Assembly (NCBI GenBank): GCA_977006965.1
Contig: OZ345359.1
Coordinates: 2,356,001 to 2,420,000, forward strand
DNA length: 64,000 nt
Direction of reading: 5' to 3'
From: Phymatolithon calcareum
Lineage: Eukaryota; Rhodophyta; Florideophyceae; Hapalidiales
The first letter of the stretch is position 1, and every line of letters begins with the position of its first letter. The position numbers and the translations under genes were made by a program. Positions 1 to 10,598 of this stretch are shown here, one piece after another. Below the pieces are notes generated by a model that did no database searches, was not told the DNA's origin, and saw only the letters and a program-made list of their open reading frames with translations.

Positions 1-1950
1 TATGAATTTCAGGTAGAGAATGCAAAAATATATGTTTGACTCTTGGTGATATTTTTGACACTGTGATGATTCCCCCATTGTGAGAAGTGTACTGTACAGT
101 ACTGTACTGTTTGGTTTTCCTTGTCAAACGTGGACAGTGTGACTTCATAGGGCAGAATTCTGGACAGCGCCCGGTTCCAATCAATTGCCATTACAAGAAT
201 GATCTCTGTCCCAGACAGACAGACTTGGTGTAGCACACTGCAGGTGCTCAACATCTCCGCCATGTTATTGGAAGGATGGATAGTGTAGGGAACAAGTGCG
301 AGTTAGTTGTGAGACAGAAAGTATTGAAATAGGTATTGCAGCTACTATACAGCTACTGTAGCATTACAATATACGGAGCAGTGCCCTATATTGCACACAA
401 GTACTGTGGCTTCCGACATTGCTGTTAGAGTAGGCAGAATGCTTCTGCCTCATCTCATTGCACTTAAGAGGCTTGTCAGTCAGTCAGTATGTTCCATTCC
501 TTCTCTGTCTTGTGTTTCTAGGGCATGTCCAGTGCATTGCATTGCAGAGCAAATCGTACCGTTTTCAGTTTGCAAGCTCGTTCGTTGGTGCGAGAGCCGC
601 TCGAGTCTGCTTTTTCTTCACTTCGTCTTTCTAGGTATAATGGGCAGGGAAACGTTTGCCAAAATATGTGCTGCGCAATTTATGTTTCATTTGCTCGGCA
701 TTAAGGAACAACAGTAGTTTCTGCTTGACTTGCTTGGGAGGTCGTCGACCTACAGTACTTGGCCAAGCCAAGCAAATACAGTGCAAAAGGGGATGGAACG
801 TGGTCATTCCAGTCGCCTCTTGTTTTCTCGCGCTCCACATTGCTCAAGTCAATTTCAGGGAGACCATAGTATGCCCCGCGAACAATCCGGTGTGACATCG
901 AGCTGGCCTTCGAGAAATACGTTGTCCGTCGAGTCACCACAGTGGAACCGCAACCAACCGAAGCGAACGACTATAATAGCGGATACCTCCGTAACCTGTG
1001 ATACATACAGACGGATGTCGATGGAACGAAGTTTTCCTCAAAAACGCGGCAGAAATTAGACGCAGGGATGTCCTATCTCCATTCCACTCTTTTCGAATGG
1101 GCAGGACTAGTAGTCCTGCCGGTACGTGTCCCCAAGTCCAAATGTCAGAAAATGTCGCGACCACACTTCGATCAACATTTGAATACAGTATGCATATCAC
1201 CGATGGGCGGTGAATAAATATTGCATGGCGACGAATGATCATCGCGCAAGTCGCCAATGAATGAGACTACTGTACAGTATTATGCAATAGAGGAACACGG
1301 CGCGCTTTTACAGGTCGCAAATACCGAACGCACGCACGTTAATTCACAACAGCTTGCCAACACGCGCGGCATTGGCGACATCATGTCGGGGTGCAGAAGG
1401 TGTACTGAACAGTACAGTACATACGCGAGCAATACTGTACTGTATGAGACCACGCAAGCAATTCGCGTTGACAGCACGAATCGGGCACATCAGTTCCGAA
1501 CTCAGGCCTACGTCACACTCTTTTCTTCCATACACTGATCGATACAACCGACGCCCGTGCCAGAACCCCACATGAGCCCTCCAACTGACGTTAACACCTT
1601 CCGTCGCACCTCCCGTCCATCTTCCTCATCATTCGAAGTGAAAAGTCGACATTTTCTCAGACGTCTGAACCACTTCTCACAATTAGGGAATGGTCGGTCG
1701 GTCATGTCGCTCGCTCGCTCGCTCGCTCGCACAATATTGAAATGATCTCAAAATGTTGTCAACAAAGAGGCGCGTCTGAAAATGCATCCACAAAATGCAT
1801 CATCTGTTTGAAAAAATTCAAAAATATGTAATCATTCAAATGTACGCGTACATTATGACATCACAATCGCCAAGGCCCATCGGCAACATTGAAGTGCACC
1901 CACAATCACCACCACTTCAATCGGTCGGCTCACCGCCGTGACCAACGCCA
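1..1950. other. gene-poor left edge
   Basis: No convincing gene. Short ORFs lie on both strands, overlap each other and match no family I recognise. The stretch is notable only for repeated self-complementary TACTGTAC/GTACAGTA strings (about 88-110, 1269-1280 and 1402-1445) and a short TCGC tandem repeat. The last 100 bases should hold the promoter and leader of the BRCT gene, but no clear TATA box was identified. Confidence 0.5.
1707..1730. repeat. (TCGC)6 microsatellite
   Basis: Six perfect tandem copies of TCGC, preceded by a shorter GTCG-rich run. Simple repeat with no coding content, about 220 bp upstream of the BRCT gene. Confidence 0.9.
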
Positions 1951-4314
1951 ATGGTGTCCCGCGAATCCCTGACACGCCAGCCTCGCACCCGCGCAAACCC
2001 GGACGATGGCTCAATGTCCTCATCACCGCTTTCCGGCTGCGTGCTTGTGATCCACGGGGAGGAGAAGGAGGACGAGAACGACCTTCGTCGCATGGCGCGT
2101 GCCCTGGGTGCCCGCATGAGCAAACTGTCAAACTTGGAGGTCACCCATGTAATTTCAGAGGAAGCTGTCGTCGTTCCCTCGGAAAAGGCACAGATAATTG
2201 TACCTGCCTGGCTGCGTGCCTGCGAAGCGGCAGGGAAACGAGTGGCCGAAGCTGAGTATCGAGTGCCGACACTGCAGGGGTTGGAGGTTGTACCGTCCGG
2301 ACTTACCCTCGCTGAAAAAGAGGAGATGCAAAGAGTGGCGGAACGATGCGGCGCCGTTTTTACAAGAGGGCTTGCGAGAAGTTGCACGCATCTCGTGACC
2401 GCACAACCAACGGGGAGGAAGTATGTGTTTGCGCGCGATCATGGCAATATTGCTATTGTTACTCCGAGATGGTTGTTTGAATCGGCGGCTGCTGGTCGTC
2501 GATTGAATGAGCAACTTTATCGACCCGGTGCAGACCCGCCTCCTGTAAGGGAGGATATCGATTCCGCGAAGCAAGAACGCTCTCGGGTAGAGGGGGAAGC
2601 ATCGGAACCTGTGAAAGTACCGACGGCATCAAAGTCTCCCGCACGGAAAGAGAGAAAGAACCACGAGGAGAATGATGTCAAGGCAGGGACGAACACCAAA
2701 TCACCTACACGGACGGGTGCTCCATCAGGTATATCAGGTCCGTTCTCAGATCTCTCGCTGCGTCCGACTGGTCGGTTACGTCGACCGCGAACAAAACCAC
2801 CGTCTTTACTTTTGGATTCTGTGTGCATGTACTTGACCTCATGTCCAAAGTGGAACTCCACAGTTCATGCCACTCTACGTGCTCGAACGCTCCGAATTGC
2901 CGCATGCGCCGGTGCCGCAATATCACCACGATGGACAGCGTCTGTCAACACTGTCGTTGTGGTATCTGTCCCCATAATAGCCGAGCAAATTAAGTCAATC
3001 ACAGAGGCCGAATCACGAGGAGTGCGAGTGGTTGGTATATCATGGCTTGAAAAGTGTGTAGAGGCCGGGAAAATACTCCCAATATCCGCCGCACCCGTCC
3101 CTGAATGGAAGGCGTCTGCAGCAGCCTCAGCCTCGCAATCGCAATCGTTAGTATTCCCCTTCGGTGACAGAGGCTCTGCGTCGCAACCGGTGCCAACCTC
3201 AACCGTCTTTCTTGGAGCGCGCGTCTCGCTCGGTCCGCTAGCGCTGCGTGACCCCGATGCAGTGGCGGTAATCTCCGCGGAGATTGCTGGCGGACGCGGA
3301 AAGGTACTGCCGCACAACGAATCCGGACTGGTGATTTCAGGAGTACCGACCCACGTGATGTGTCCGAAAAGTTTGAACGAGGCGGAAAGTGCAGTTGTGA
3401 CCGCCATTCGTAAGCAGAATGCTCGGGTAATATGTGTTACTCCGATGTGGTCACAATCTTGTATTGCCGAGAAATGTCTACTACCTGTTAGACTTTGTGT
3501 ACTATTCTCACCGATTCAACGACTGGATATTCCAGAAATGAATGCACTCTCCATCACTATCACAGGTTTCCAACAGGTACCCGCTGCAACGGACTGGAAT
3601 CGACGACGCACCACATTGGCATCCCTCATTCAACTTCTAGGCGCAAAGTTTCAAGAACGGATGGGACGACGCACATCCGTACTAGTGGCGGACGACGCGC
3701 TGGAAACAATGTCCAATAAGGTGACAAAGGCAAGAGATTGGGGCATTCCCGTCGTGTCGCATACGTGGTTGCTAGCATGTGCAGCACAGGGACGGGTAGT
3801 CCCTTATGAAATGCACGCGTTTAACCATGCACCCAAACCGCCGCGTGCCGTCCGTCCACGCTCGCGCCGTGACTCTTCGCAACACAATATGACACTTCCC
3901 ATCTCGCAACCGTCGGTGTCGCAGTTGCAGCGGTCGCAAGCGCTGCCGTCACAACCGATTTTGCCACCAGCCCCTATGCCGGATCTCAGTACTATATCAC
4001 TGTTCAATAAGTTTACAAGCACTATGCGAAAGGCGAATAATAGGTCCGGCGAAACAGATAACCAGGAGGGAGGACTCACTACCGGGGGTGCAGTCGTGAC
4101 GCCGATCGAGGAGTCGCGACGAAGGTCGAGAAGTGTGTCGCTGGATGCACATGAGTGGGATGAGGGCGATGTTGCTGGTAGTGCTTCACAGTCACAGGTT
4201 ATTGTGCATCGCGATCTTACGCCGCCGCCTTCGCCTAAGCAGACGCTTCGTCGATCGCGAAGGAATCTGCCACCACGGTCGGCCAAGGCCAAACGCGCCA
4301 AGTTGGATTTGTAG
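1951..4314 (+). CDS. multi-BRCT protein, TopBP1/Dpb11/Rad4-like
   Basis: A single-exon 787-residue protein built from BRCT-like repeats. Approximate positions are 24-104, 108-190, 286-376, 418-513 and 534-620, each with the hydrophobic strand pattern and the late conserved Trp (W87, W174, W365, W500, W606). Repeats 1 and 2 form a tandem pair. Charged, Ser/Pro-rich linkers separate the rest. The C-terminal 150 residues are low-complexity and end in a strongly basic tail that looks like a nuclear localisation signal. In animals and fungi such proteins bind phosphorylated partners during replication initiation and checkpoint signalling; plants have a related multi-BRCT protein. The role here is inferred from domain architecture. 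A second Met at residue 22 could be the true start. Other multi-BRCT proteins cannot be excluded. Confidence 0.8.
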   Translation: MVSRESLTRQPRTRANPDDGSMSSSPLSGCVLVIHGEEKEDENDLRRMARALGARMSKLSNLEVTHVISEEAVVVPSEKAQIIVPAWLRACEAAGKRVAEAEYRVPTLQGLEVVPSGLTLAEKEEMQRVAERCGAVFTRGLARSCTHLVTAQPTGRKYVFARDHGNIAIVTPRWLFESAAAGRRLNEQLYRPGADPPPVREDIDSAKQERSRVEGEASEPVKVPTASKSPARKERKNHEENDVKAGTNTKSPTRTGAPSGISGPFSDLSLRPTGRLRRPRTKPPSLLLDSVCMYLTSCPKWNSTVHATLRARTLRIAACAGAAISPRWTASVNTVVVVSVPIIAEQIKSITEAESRGVRVVGISWLEKCVEAGKILPISAAPVPEWKASAAASASQSQSLVFPFGDRGSASQPVPTSTVFLGARVSLGPLALRDPDAVAVISAEIAGGRGKVLPHNESGLVISGVPTHVMCPKSLNEAESAVVTAIRKQNARVICVTPMWSQSCIAEKCLLPVRLCVLFSPIQRLDIPEMNALSITITGFQQVPAATDWNRRRTTLASLIQLLGAKFQERMGRRTSVLVADDALETMSNKVTKARDWGIPVVSHTWLLACAAQGRVVPYEMHAFNHAPKPPRAVRPRSRRDSSQHNMTLPISQPSVSQLQRSQALPSQPILPPAPMPDLSTISLFNKFTSTMRKANNRSGETDNQEGGLTTGGAVVTPIEESRRRSRSVSLDAHEWDEGDVAGSASQSQVIVHRDLTPPPSPKQTLRRSRRNLPPRSAKAKRAKLDL

Positions 4315-5790
4315 TTTTATACTTTCGACGTACGTACTGCGCTCGGTCTGCAGATGTTCAGTATTGGGGCGGTCCCCTTGTGTGCATATCAGACGAGGCA
4401 CGCGTATGTCGGCCTATTCTTGAGGAATGATCATCTAAACTTGCCTGCATGACCTCGTGTGGAGGTTGTGCGGTGCATCAAATCAATATCGCTCGTGGTT
4501 GTCAGATAGATGTCTCTGGTGGAGGGCATGCTCGTACGCTATGTGCGTCCTGAAAGCAGCTTCGTCACAGTACTGGTGCTGAGATGTGTTTTGTGGGAGT
4601 TGGCTGTGTCGATTGGCTGTGCAGCTTGAGGCGAATATAAATGCACGCTATAAACCTTGTGAGGACCTGGGAAAGAAGCTGTTTTTCTCCAATTGATGGA
4701 GAATTAAAGCATCCCCAACTCGTGCTCGTGTCAATATCAGAAATTGATGCTATCACTGTACTGTAGTAATGAGCGACATTTTCACACGATATGGTTCTCG
4801 GTACATTCCCACACAGTAGGTCTGCTTCTCAATAACTTCAGATTTCGTTCTCGACGGAATGCATTTCGTGACAACAGAAAGAGGCAACCGGAGAATAGAT
4901 ATGTTGTAGTTTTGTTTACAGCAACGCTAGCTGGTGCCTTCTTTCCCCGTCACCTTATCGCACCCTCAATGGTGCACACTATTCCCTGTGAATCAAGATG
5001 ATATTGCGCTCATACATAAAAATACATACAAACACACTCATACATACAGGCAGGTCGTACATAGACAGGCCCATATATGATATCTCTACCGATGATGCTT
5101 AATCTCTTTAGCTACTCTTCTTTTTTCTTCGATTGTAACTGCTAGTTTCATCATTACTTGCTCTCTAAGTTGATATGTTGTGACCGCAGGCGTTTGTGTA
5201 TTTCTTCAGAAGCTTTTCAGCAGCCATTGCGCACATAGATTTCTGATGAAATCGTTCCAGCGCGAGGCCCGGCGTAGCTTTGTCTTTGTACAGTAGATGC
5301 TTGTTAAGGAGCTTTCCTTGTTTTGTTTCCCATCCTTATCGGAGGTGTCCCTTGCACAATATCGTTTCTATTTATCGCAATCCTTTGATCAATCTCAGTT
5401 CGCTCGCTGCTAGGTCTCGATTCCTCTCAATCCCCAAGATATCACTAAAAAGTCGATGCGAAAAGTTGTCGTCTGAACCTCCACGGCTCTATCTTATAGG
5501 GTATGCTTTGTCGCCGTTTGTCCGTTTGCGCTCATTTCCAATATATAGTACACCTGAGCATGTCTACAAAGCCTTTTCGCCGTTGAAATGCCAAAGGTGC
5601 CGAATTTGAGGCCTGAGACATTAATGCCGTTGGCCTCAAATTTAACAGCTCTTGAAATATTTTTTTGCCTTATTTTATTATTAGTCAGCAAACTGCAGAT
5701 ACAAAAAGATATTTAATATCTTCGCCAGCGGGCGAGTAAGAACCTTGACCTATAGTTCTGCATATATTTTTCGTCGTTTACCACGGAAGG
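4315..5790. other. intergenic, nothing recognised
   Basis: The 3' flank of the BRCT gene followed by AT-rich sequence. The small ORFs on both strands have no recognisable domains and are judged spurious. No repeat or RNA gene was identified. Confidence 0.5.
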
Positions 5791-6116
5791 TGAAATAATT
5801 GCGTTGTGGTGGCCATTTTCCAAGTATTCCAATTTTAATCACGTAAGCCATTATACTGTACAAATATGTCTAGAAGGAGATTGGGCTGGAACATTTCCAC
5901 AAATGCGCTGTCAGACTCTGCATCATTTGATTTGCTAAGAGCTGGTAAGCAACATATCACGTATACACCGTTCTTACAAAAATCCGGCAAAGTTACGCTA
6001 CACGTGAAGGTAATAAACTCCTCATTGGGTTTAACCGACGTCGATTTGACGTATCCCGCACCTAGGATATACCTCTGAGGGCCACTAGTTGCTGGCCCCC
6101 ACCACCATAGCACCAA
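5780..6116 (-). pseudogene. family Y antisense ORF relic, copy 1
   Basis: A minus-strand ORF (93 residues from 6116) whose C-terminal half resembles the ORF at 35409-35870. Both have a run of Ser/Asn/Ala residues, then an F-x-P-x-x-x-L segment ending near a tyrosine, then an (N/L)-x-x-x-LE/WNTW-like stretch, here broken by a stop. The DNA also matches: TATTCCAAT(T/C)TTAA followed by CGTAAGC occurs in both. The family is unknown to me. It lies upstream of, and opposite to, a carbonic anhydrase gene in both places, so it is part of a duplicated block. The reading frame here appears decayed. Confidence 0.4.
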
Positions 6117-6489
6117 TAGAGTGATGCGTACGAAATGAAATTCATCACAGCCGTGTGACGTGTCCAGACAGGAGGTGGTTAAGCTTTCGGAAGCTGACTA
6201 CAGGGTATTACCGCTGGACTTGAGTCAATCCCTTGCAGTTTTTCATGGACTCTGCCTTTTTGGGCGAGTATACACTGCTGCGATAGGGGAAATTGCCGTT
6301 GCTGAGTTCCCTCTCTGCGTCGAATGGAGGGAGATCGAAGGAAATTTATTTGTAGGACAGGGAGGTTTTCCTAACCCTTGTGAAAACACAAGTGTCTTCT
6401 CGCTTGTGATATCTTAGTGGCGCAAACGATCAGCAACGGTTAGAGGAACATACATACAGATCCCGCAGCTTTATCAGCAACGCATCGAT

Positions 6490-6725
6490 GGATGTCAACA
6501 ATTAAAATTCACTAATACAAGTCATTATCTTGTGCCTACTCAAGTCTTGAAATGATGAGGTTGGCGTGTTGAGTGCTCAGCATCTCCTCCACATGTTGTT
6601 CTGAAGATGCTTTTATCGCTCAGGAAAAATCGGCAATCTGCCCTCACGCGTGATCCAGAAGCGCTTGAGAATGCGTTTAATGCGATTCATTCCACTGTAG
6701 GCCTGAGTGCCTCATATCATGCGCA
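6490..6725. repeat. duplicated upstream segment, copy 1
   Basis: Weakly but collinearly similar to 35960-36190. Shared landmarks are GAGGTTGGCGT, TTTTATCGCTCAG/TTTCTATCGCTCAG, CAATCTG and CATCATGCGC/CATATCATGCGC in the same order. Together with the neighbouring ORF and the carbonic anhydrase gene this marks a segmental duplication. Confidence 0.5.
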
Positions 6726-6851
6726 GTGATAAAGCCAGAACAATGGATGTTAATTCCTACCCTGAATCTCAGTGTTGAACAACAAACTGGAGCAGAAAAA
6801 GATACTCCAAGACTGTTAACAGAAAACCCAATTACCGCCCCTAAACCACGC

Positions 6852-6859
6852 TATATAAG
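6852..6859 (+). promoter_or_regulatory. TATA box of carbonic anhydrase gene 1
   Basis: TATATAAG lies 88 bp upstream of the chosen ATG. The second carbonic anhydrase gene has TATTTAAG at a matching distance, which supports both as core promoter elements. Confidence 0.6.
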
Positions 6860-6939
6860 TCATCGTGTTCGTGCATTTCATTCCCGACAAGCTCACAACT
6901 TCCGCAACGACACACATCCGGAAACAACATCTTCACACA

Positions 6940-7779
6940 ATGGCGCCATCCACCACCCCAGCCTTCATGAGCTCTCTCGGCTCCTCAGTCTTTACCACCA
7001 CCGCGGCATCCACCGCTCCGCGAGTGTGTCTCACCTCTAACTTCACCGGCCTGCGCCTCGGTGCAAAGCCCATCAAGTCTGCTCGCTTCGGTGCTGCGTC
7101 CGTGTCCGCCGTCACCACAGATGTCTCCCTCTACCAGAACCCTGTGGACGTGCCGATCAACGGGACGGTTACAACCCCTGCGTCCAATGCACCTGAGATC
7201 ACAGAGGCAAGCAGCCTATTGCTTACACGCGAGTATGAGGCAGAAAACGGGAACTACCACATGAAGGCGTCGAACGCCGGTACTCCCGAGGCCGGCAAAA
7301 TCACCTTCAATGGGGAAACTTACTATCTCGAACAATTTCACGTCCATAACCGCTCCGAGCATCATCTGGCTGGACGCGACTTCCCCATAGAGTTGCATCT
7401 CGTGCACACGCGCGAGAAGAACGATGATAGCGACATGAAACCGACCATCTGTGTGCTGGGTCTTTTTGTTGACAACGGCCCGTTTAACTCGGAGTTTGAC
7501 AAGGTACTCGACGCTATGGAGGAGGAGCACAAGGAGGTTTCCGTCAATGTGAAGAATATGTGTGGCGCTGGAATTCAAAAGGGCCAGTTGGTCTCAATGA
7601 TCGGATCCACCACCACAGACCCATTTACACGTAACGTGCAGTGGATCATTTCACAGGAGGTCATCAAAATCGGCTGGGACCAGGTGCAGCGCTACCAAAA
7701 AGTTGAAGGGGTGCGCGTTCCAAACAACAGGGATATTCAGAAGGCGTACGATCGAGAAATGATTAGGTACTACAATTAA
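6940..7779 (+). CDS. alpha-carbonic anhydrase, probably plastid-targeted (paralogue 1)
   Basis: A 279-residue zinc enzyme expected to interconvert CO2 and bicarbonate. The alpha-family signature is complete: SEHHLAGRDFPIELHLV (residues 139-155). The zinc histidines are H134 and H136 in QFHVH and H153 in ELHLVH. The GSTTT loop at 222-226 carries the conserved Thr. The usual PPC-[ST]-E step is DPFTR here, so the conserved Cys is absent, and the N-terminal tryptophan-rich region of typical alpha enzymes is not visible. Residues 1-60 are rich in Ser, Thr, Ala and Arg with few acids, as in a plastid transit peptide. The ATG at 6940 was chosen because it follows the TATA box at a normal distance and aligns with the paralogue; an in-frame upstream ATG at 6865 lies only about 13 bp from the TATA box. 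The catalytic set is intact, so activity is likely. Confidence 0.85.
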   Translation: MAPSTTPAFMSSLGSSVFTTTAASTAPRVCLTSNFTGLRLGAKPIKSARFGAASVSAVTTDVSLYQNPVDVPINGTVTTPASNAPEITEASSLLLTREYEAENGNYHMKASNAGTPEAGKITFNGETYYLEQFHVHNRSEHHLAGRDFPIELHLVHTREKNDDSDMKPTICVLGLFVDNGPFNSEFDKVLDAMEEEHKEVSVNVKNMCGAGIQKGQLVSMIGSTTTDPFTRNVQWIISQEVIKIGWDQVQRYQKVEGVRVPNNRDIQKAYDREMIRYYN

Positions 7780-8755
7780 CTGGTTGTGAGCAAGCATCCA
7801 AATTTGATCGTCACGTACAGCTGTATATCGGTTCTTTCTGTGTAATAACCTTTGCGTTCTTGGCAACATCATGAACCAAAAAGAATCTTGTGAAAATGAG
7901 GCATAAACGCATACGCTTTTTGCAATCCAACTACATCTGACAATTTCTTAGCCCCATTCAAACCAGGGGAGAGGCGTCAAAAGGAGATGGTAAATGGTAA
8001 TTGGGTGTAATACGCAGAGCTCCAAGTAGTAGCTACTGGGCAAAAAGGCTATGTGTGCGGGAGATGTCGTGCTGTTGAATCTTTTCCGACCTTCTCCAAC
8101 ATGATCGACCAGAGCTATTTAATTCCGTAGCAGTTTCAAGATGATGGCTGTGCGAAATATGTGCATTCAACACTGGAGACGAGAAGACATGCTTTGGCCG
8201 ATATGGGAAACGATAACCAGGTAATACATGCTTGGCGACTCATCGTTCATCTTATCCCTGCTGCTGGCACACCGCGCACTCATTGTACCTCAGCTAACCG
8301 TGCGCCCTACCGCTCGGTAACCGTTGAAGGCAACCTTGCTATTGGTTGGCTCAAAGTAACGAACTGGCGGAAATTCCACTTCCACGGTATACGGACACCA
8401 TCCGACAACGAACCTGAAACGAACACGCTTGCAGTACTCAACTTAACGGCTATGTATCACTCATCTCGCAGGACTATTCGCTGTCTTCAGTACCAATATG
8501 CTGACACTTAAAGTCTGCACATATATTACGGCAACTTACTCTAAGTTTTCGTGTTCGATTCTCGAATGCAGTCAAGCGCCCCTGTTTTTTTTATTGCAAT
8601 TTTTTTAAAGCCCCGAAGTCATACGAATATACGGGCAGGGCTTTCTCAGGTGCTGCCTTCGCTAGGGCGGCTCTACTCTTATGTCTGGCATTCTATCCGA
8701 GACCCTAGCATGTGTTCGGTTGACTTGATTGCTCTTCGAGGCGTCGCTTCTTCTT
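7780..8755. other. intergenic, nothing recognised
   Basis: The 3' flank of the carbonic anhydrase gene. A 116-codon open frame at 8161-8511 has no recognisable domain and no match in the window, so it is not called as a gene. Confidence 0.45.
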
Positions 8756-9241
8756 TCAGTACAGGTCTTCTTCATGCTGCATACTCTCGATGATGTTTTT
8801 GCTGAAGAGCAAAAGGCCATCTAATGCCTTCTCAGTTGCCGCTCTGTCGTCTTCCTTGAGTTCATAGGCTGACAAGTTGCGATCCAGGGTCTCCATGTGC
8901 TGTCTGACTTTGTTTCCGAATCTATCTGCCATCAGTGTGGTAGACACTTGGGGAAATCTTCCAAAGGCGTACTGAACCGCCAGTTGCCTGTGTTTCAGTT
9001 TCGGAAATTTGAGTATTGCAGGGAGTTCTCTTGTCTTGTCGTACGGAATTTTCCTCTTTCTCTTTGATTCAAGGCTCTCTCCTTCCTTTGTCAGGAATGC
9101 TGATCGGAGTTCTTCTGCAGATTGCTTCGCTATTATGTGCTTCATCGCTTCATCAAACGGTTCTCTGGTTTCCATCGATGTGATGTCGTTACTTGTGGCT
9201 TGAAGCATACCTTGTAAATAATTCATTTTCAATATATTCAC
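8756..9241 (-). CDS. family X repeat-borne protein, copy 1
   Basis: A 161-residue ORF of unknown function, closely related along its whole length to the ORF at 26980-27510 and to a fragment at 39474-39719. The shared core reads ESKRKRKIP(Y/F)DKT, then ELPAILKFPK and KHRQLA, then an (F/L)PQVSTT motif. It ends in an acidic helix-forming segment terminating in an E(D/G)L(Y/F) motif just before the stop. The composition (charged, helical, a basic KRKRK patch) suggests a nucleic-acid-binding or structural protein of a mobile element, but no known domain is recognised. It lies just downstream, on the same strand, of a hAT transposase remnant; whether they are one element is unclear. Confidence 0.5.
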   Translation of the reverse strand: MNILKMNYLQGMLQATSNDITSMETREPFDEAMKHIIAKQSAEELRSAFLTKEGESLESKRKRKIPYDKTRELPAILKFPKLKHRQLAVQYAFGRFPQVSTTLMADRFGNKVRQHMETLDRNLSAYELKEDDRAATEKALDGLLLFSKNIIESMQHEEDLY

Positions 9242-9348
9242 AGCTCGCTTTCGCGTAAGAATAGATTATTTAATCAAGAAAGTCAAATGCATAAGTAATT
9301 TATTCATGGAGAGCGTCAAAAGTAAATATGAATTATTGGAATATATTC

Positions 9349-10101
9349 TCATTCCATTATCGCACTTACGTCCTGGATGCACCACAGGTCTGCATTCATA
9401 TGTAGAAAAAGCTGCATCTCAAGGTTCGCTGGAGACAGACTCTTCCTGTTCTTATTCAGAGTGTATCCAGCTTTGGCGATGTTGGAAGTAGGCAATATGA
9501 AACGAAGGTCCAAATATCCGGAACGATTTACAGACAGCCTGCGTTTCTTCAATGCCTCGTCTGCAAAAGACATCGAGTCCTTGTCCACTGTCCTAACTGT
9601 TTCAGAATCCACAGAGACTACTTTCAGAGAATCTGTTGCTTTTTTCTCTTGACTTGTCATCAACTCAATTCTTTTGTCTTGTATTTTTGCGATGCCGGTC
9701 TCGAAATGGGGATCTCGCACAATGCTAGCATTAGAAGATAACCTTGATTTTGCGCTGGAATATGAATTATTTTTTACAAGGTATGCAGCAGAGTCGACAC
9801 AAAAAAATGCACCCAACCATGATCCGCGACCACTTTAGGTTTGTAGAAGTAAGCCGCCTTGTCACTTGAATTAATCGATGGAGTGCATGTCGATGACACG
9901 AGCGAAGAGTCGGTTTCCTGAAGATCTTTCAATTTCCTCTGGATGCTTGGCTCGCACGTGCGATAACAGATTGGTATATCCACTGCCCTTCTGCTTCCTG
10001 GTAGTGCCACAGAGGCATCTCCAAACGCAATCGTCGTCGTCGTTGTCCTGGCTAAAAAAGCTTTCCATGACTCGTTTCCCAAGAGTTGACTTGTGTGGCA
10101 T
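9349..10101 (-). pseudogene. hAT-like transposase, internally deleted and frameshifted
   Basis: On the minus strand, a BED-type zinc finger (10101-9871: C-x-C, then GSGYTNLLSHVRAKHP) is followed almost directly by the C-terminal region of the same transposase family as the intact ORF at 60805. The match includes IVRDPHFETGIAKIQ against IVRDKHFESGVVKIQ, then YLDLRFILPTSN and a P-x-x-x-E-x-x-x-FL-x-x-N-x-x-LW end. The whole RNase H-like catalytic core between the two parts is missing and the frame changes near 9785. In the C-terminal block the residue corresponding to the conserved Glu (AEVERL in the intact copy) is Lys. This is a dead deletion derivative. A 27-nt repeat lies at the junction. 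Confidence 0.65.
9759..9785 (+). repeat. 27-nt direct repeat, copy A
   Basis: Begins AATATGAATTATTTT and ends TTACAAGGTATG; an identical copy lies at 10599-10625. It sits at the internal deletion junction of the hAT remnant. A related string also occurs on the minus strand near 9209-9235. Confidence 0.85.
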
Positions 10102-10598
10102 GATTCCAGTAGTCCAAATAAAATTGAAGGACGCTCACAAAGATGTGCAATTGATAGAAGTTGATGAAGTGATGGAGGTTGGCTTGGATGTGAGTGATTT
10201 GACTTGCCCGGGTCGCAATTTAAGTACTAGTGTTTAGACATTGCAGCAATCCTGATAACAGCTAATTGTCGGAAAGATGGTTCTAATGTTCTCATCAACG
10301 TTCAAATCATAATACGTTGTAGTCTACAAACGAGACACGTACTATTGACATCAATCAAGTGAGTGTACTGTTGCAACGTTACGCAGGCAAGAAAACATGT
10401 CCTATTTGGGAGCAACATTAGTAGTAATAGAAATGACAAGTACGAGCACCTTCAGAATCAGACACGGAGAGTAATTCTAAAAGAATTCTCCCTCCTGCAA
10501 AAATAAATTATTTTATTCTATCGAGGCTATGAATGAATTATTTATCCAACAGATTGCAGTTGAATAAATAAATATAAATACATATTCGAATACATTTA

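Noticed and set aside
1-280. Possible third copy of the duplicated carbonic-anhydrase upstream block
   Set aside because: Only about 25 bases (GTGCTCA-(A/G)-CATCTCC) resemble 6567-6592; too short to claim.
8552-8572. GTTCGATTCTCGAA resembling a tRNA T loop
   Set aside because: No matching cloverleaf in the flanks.
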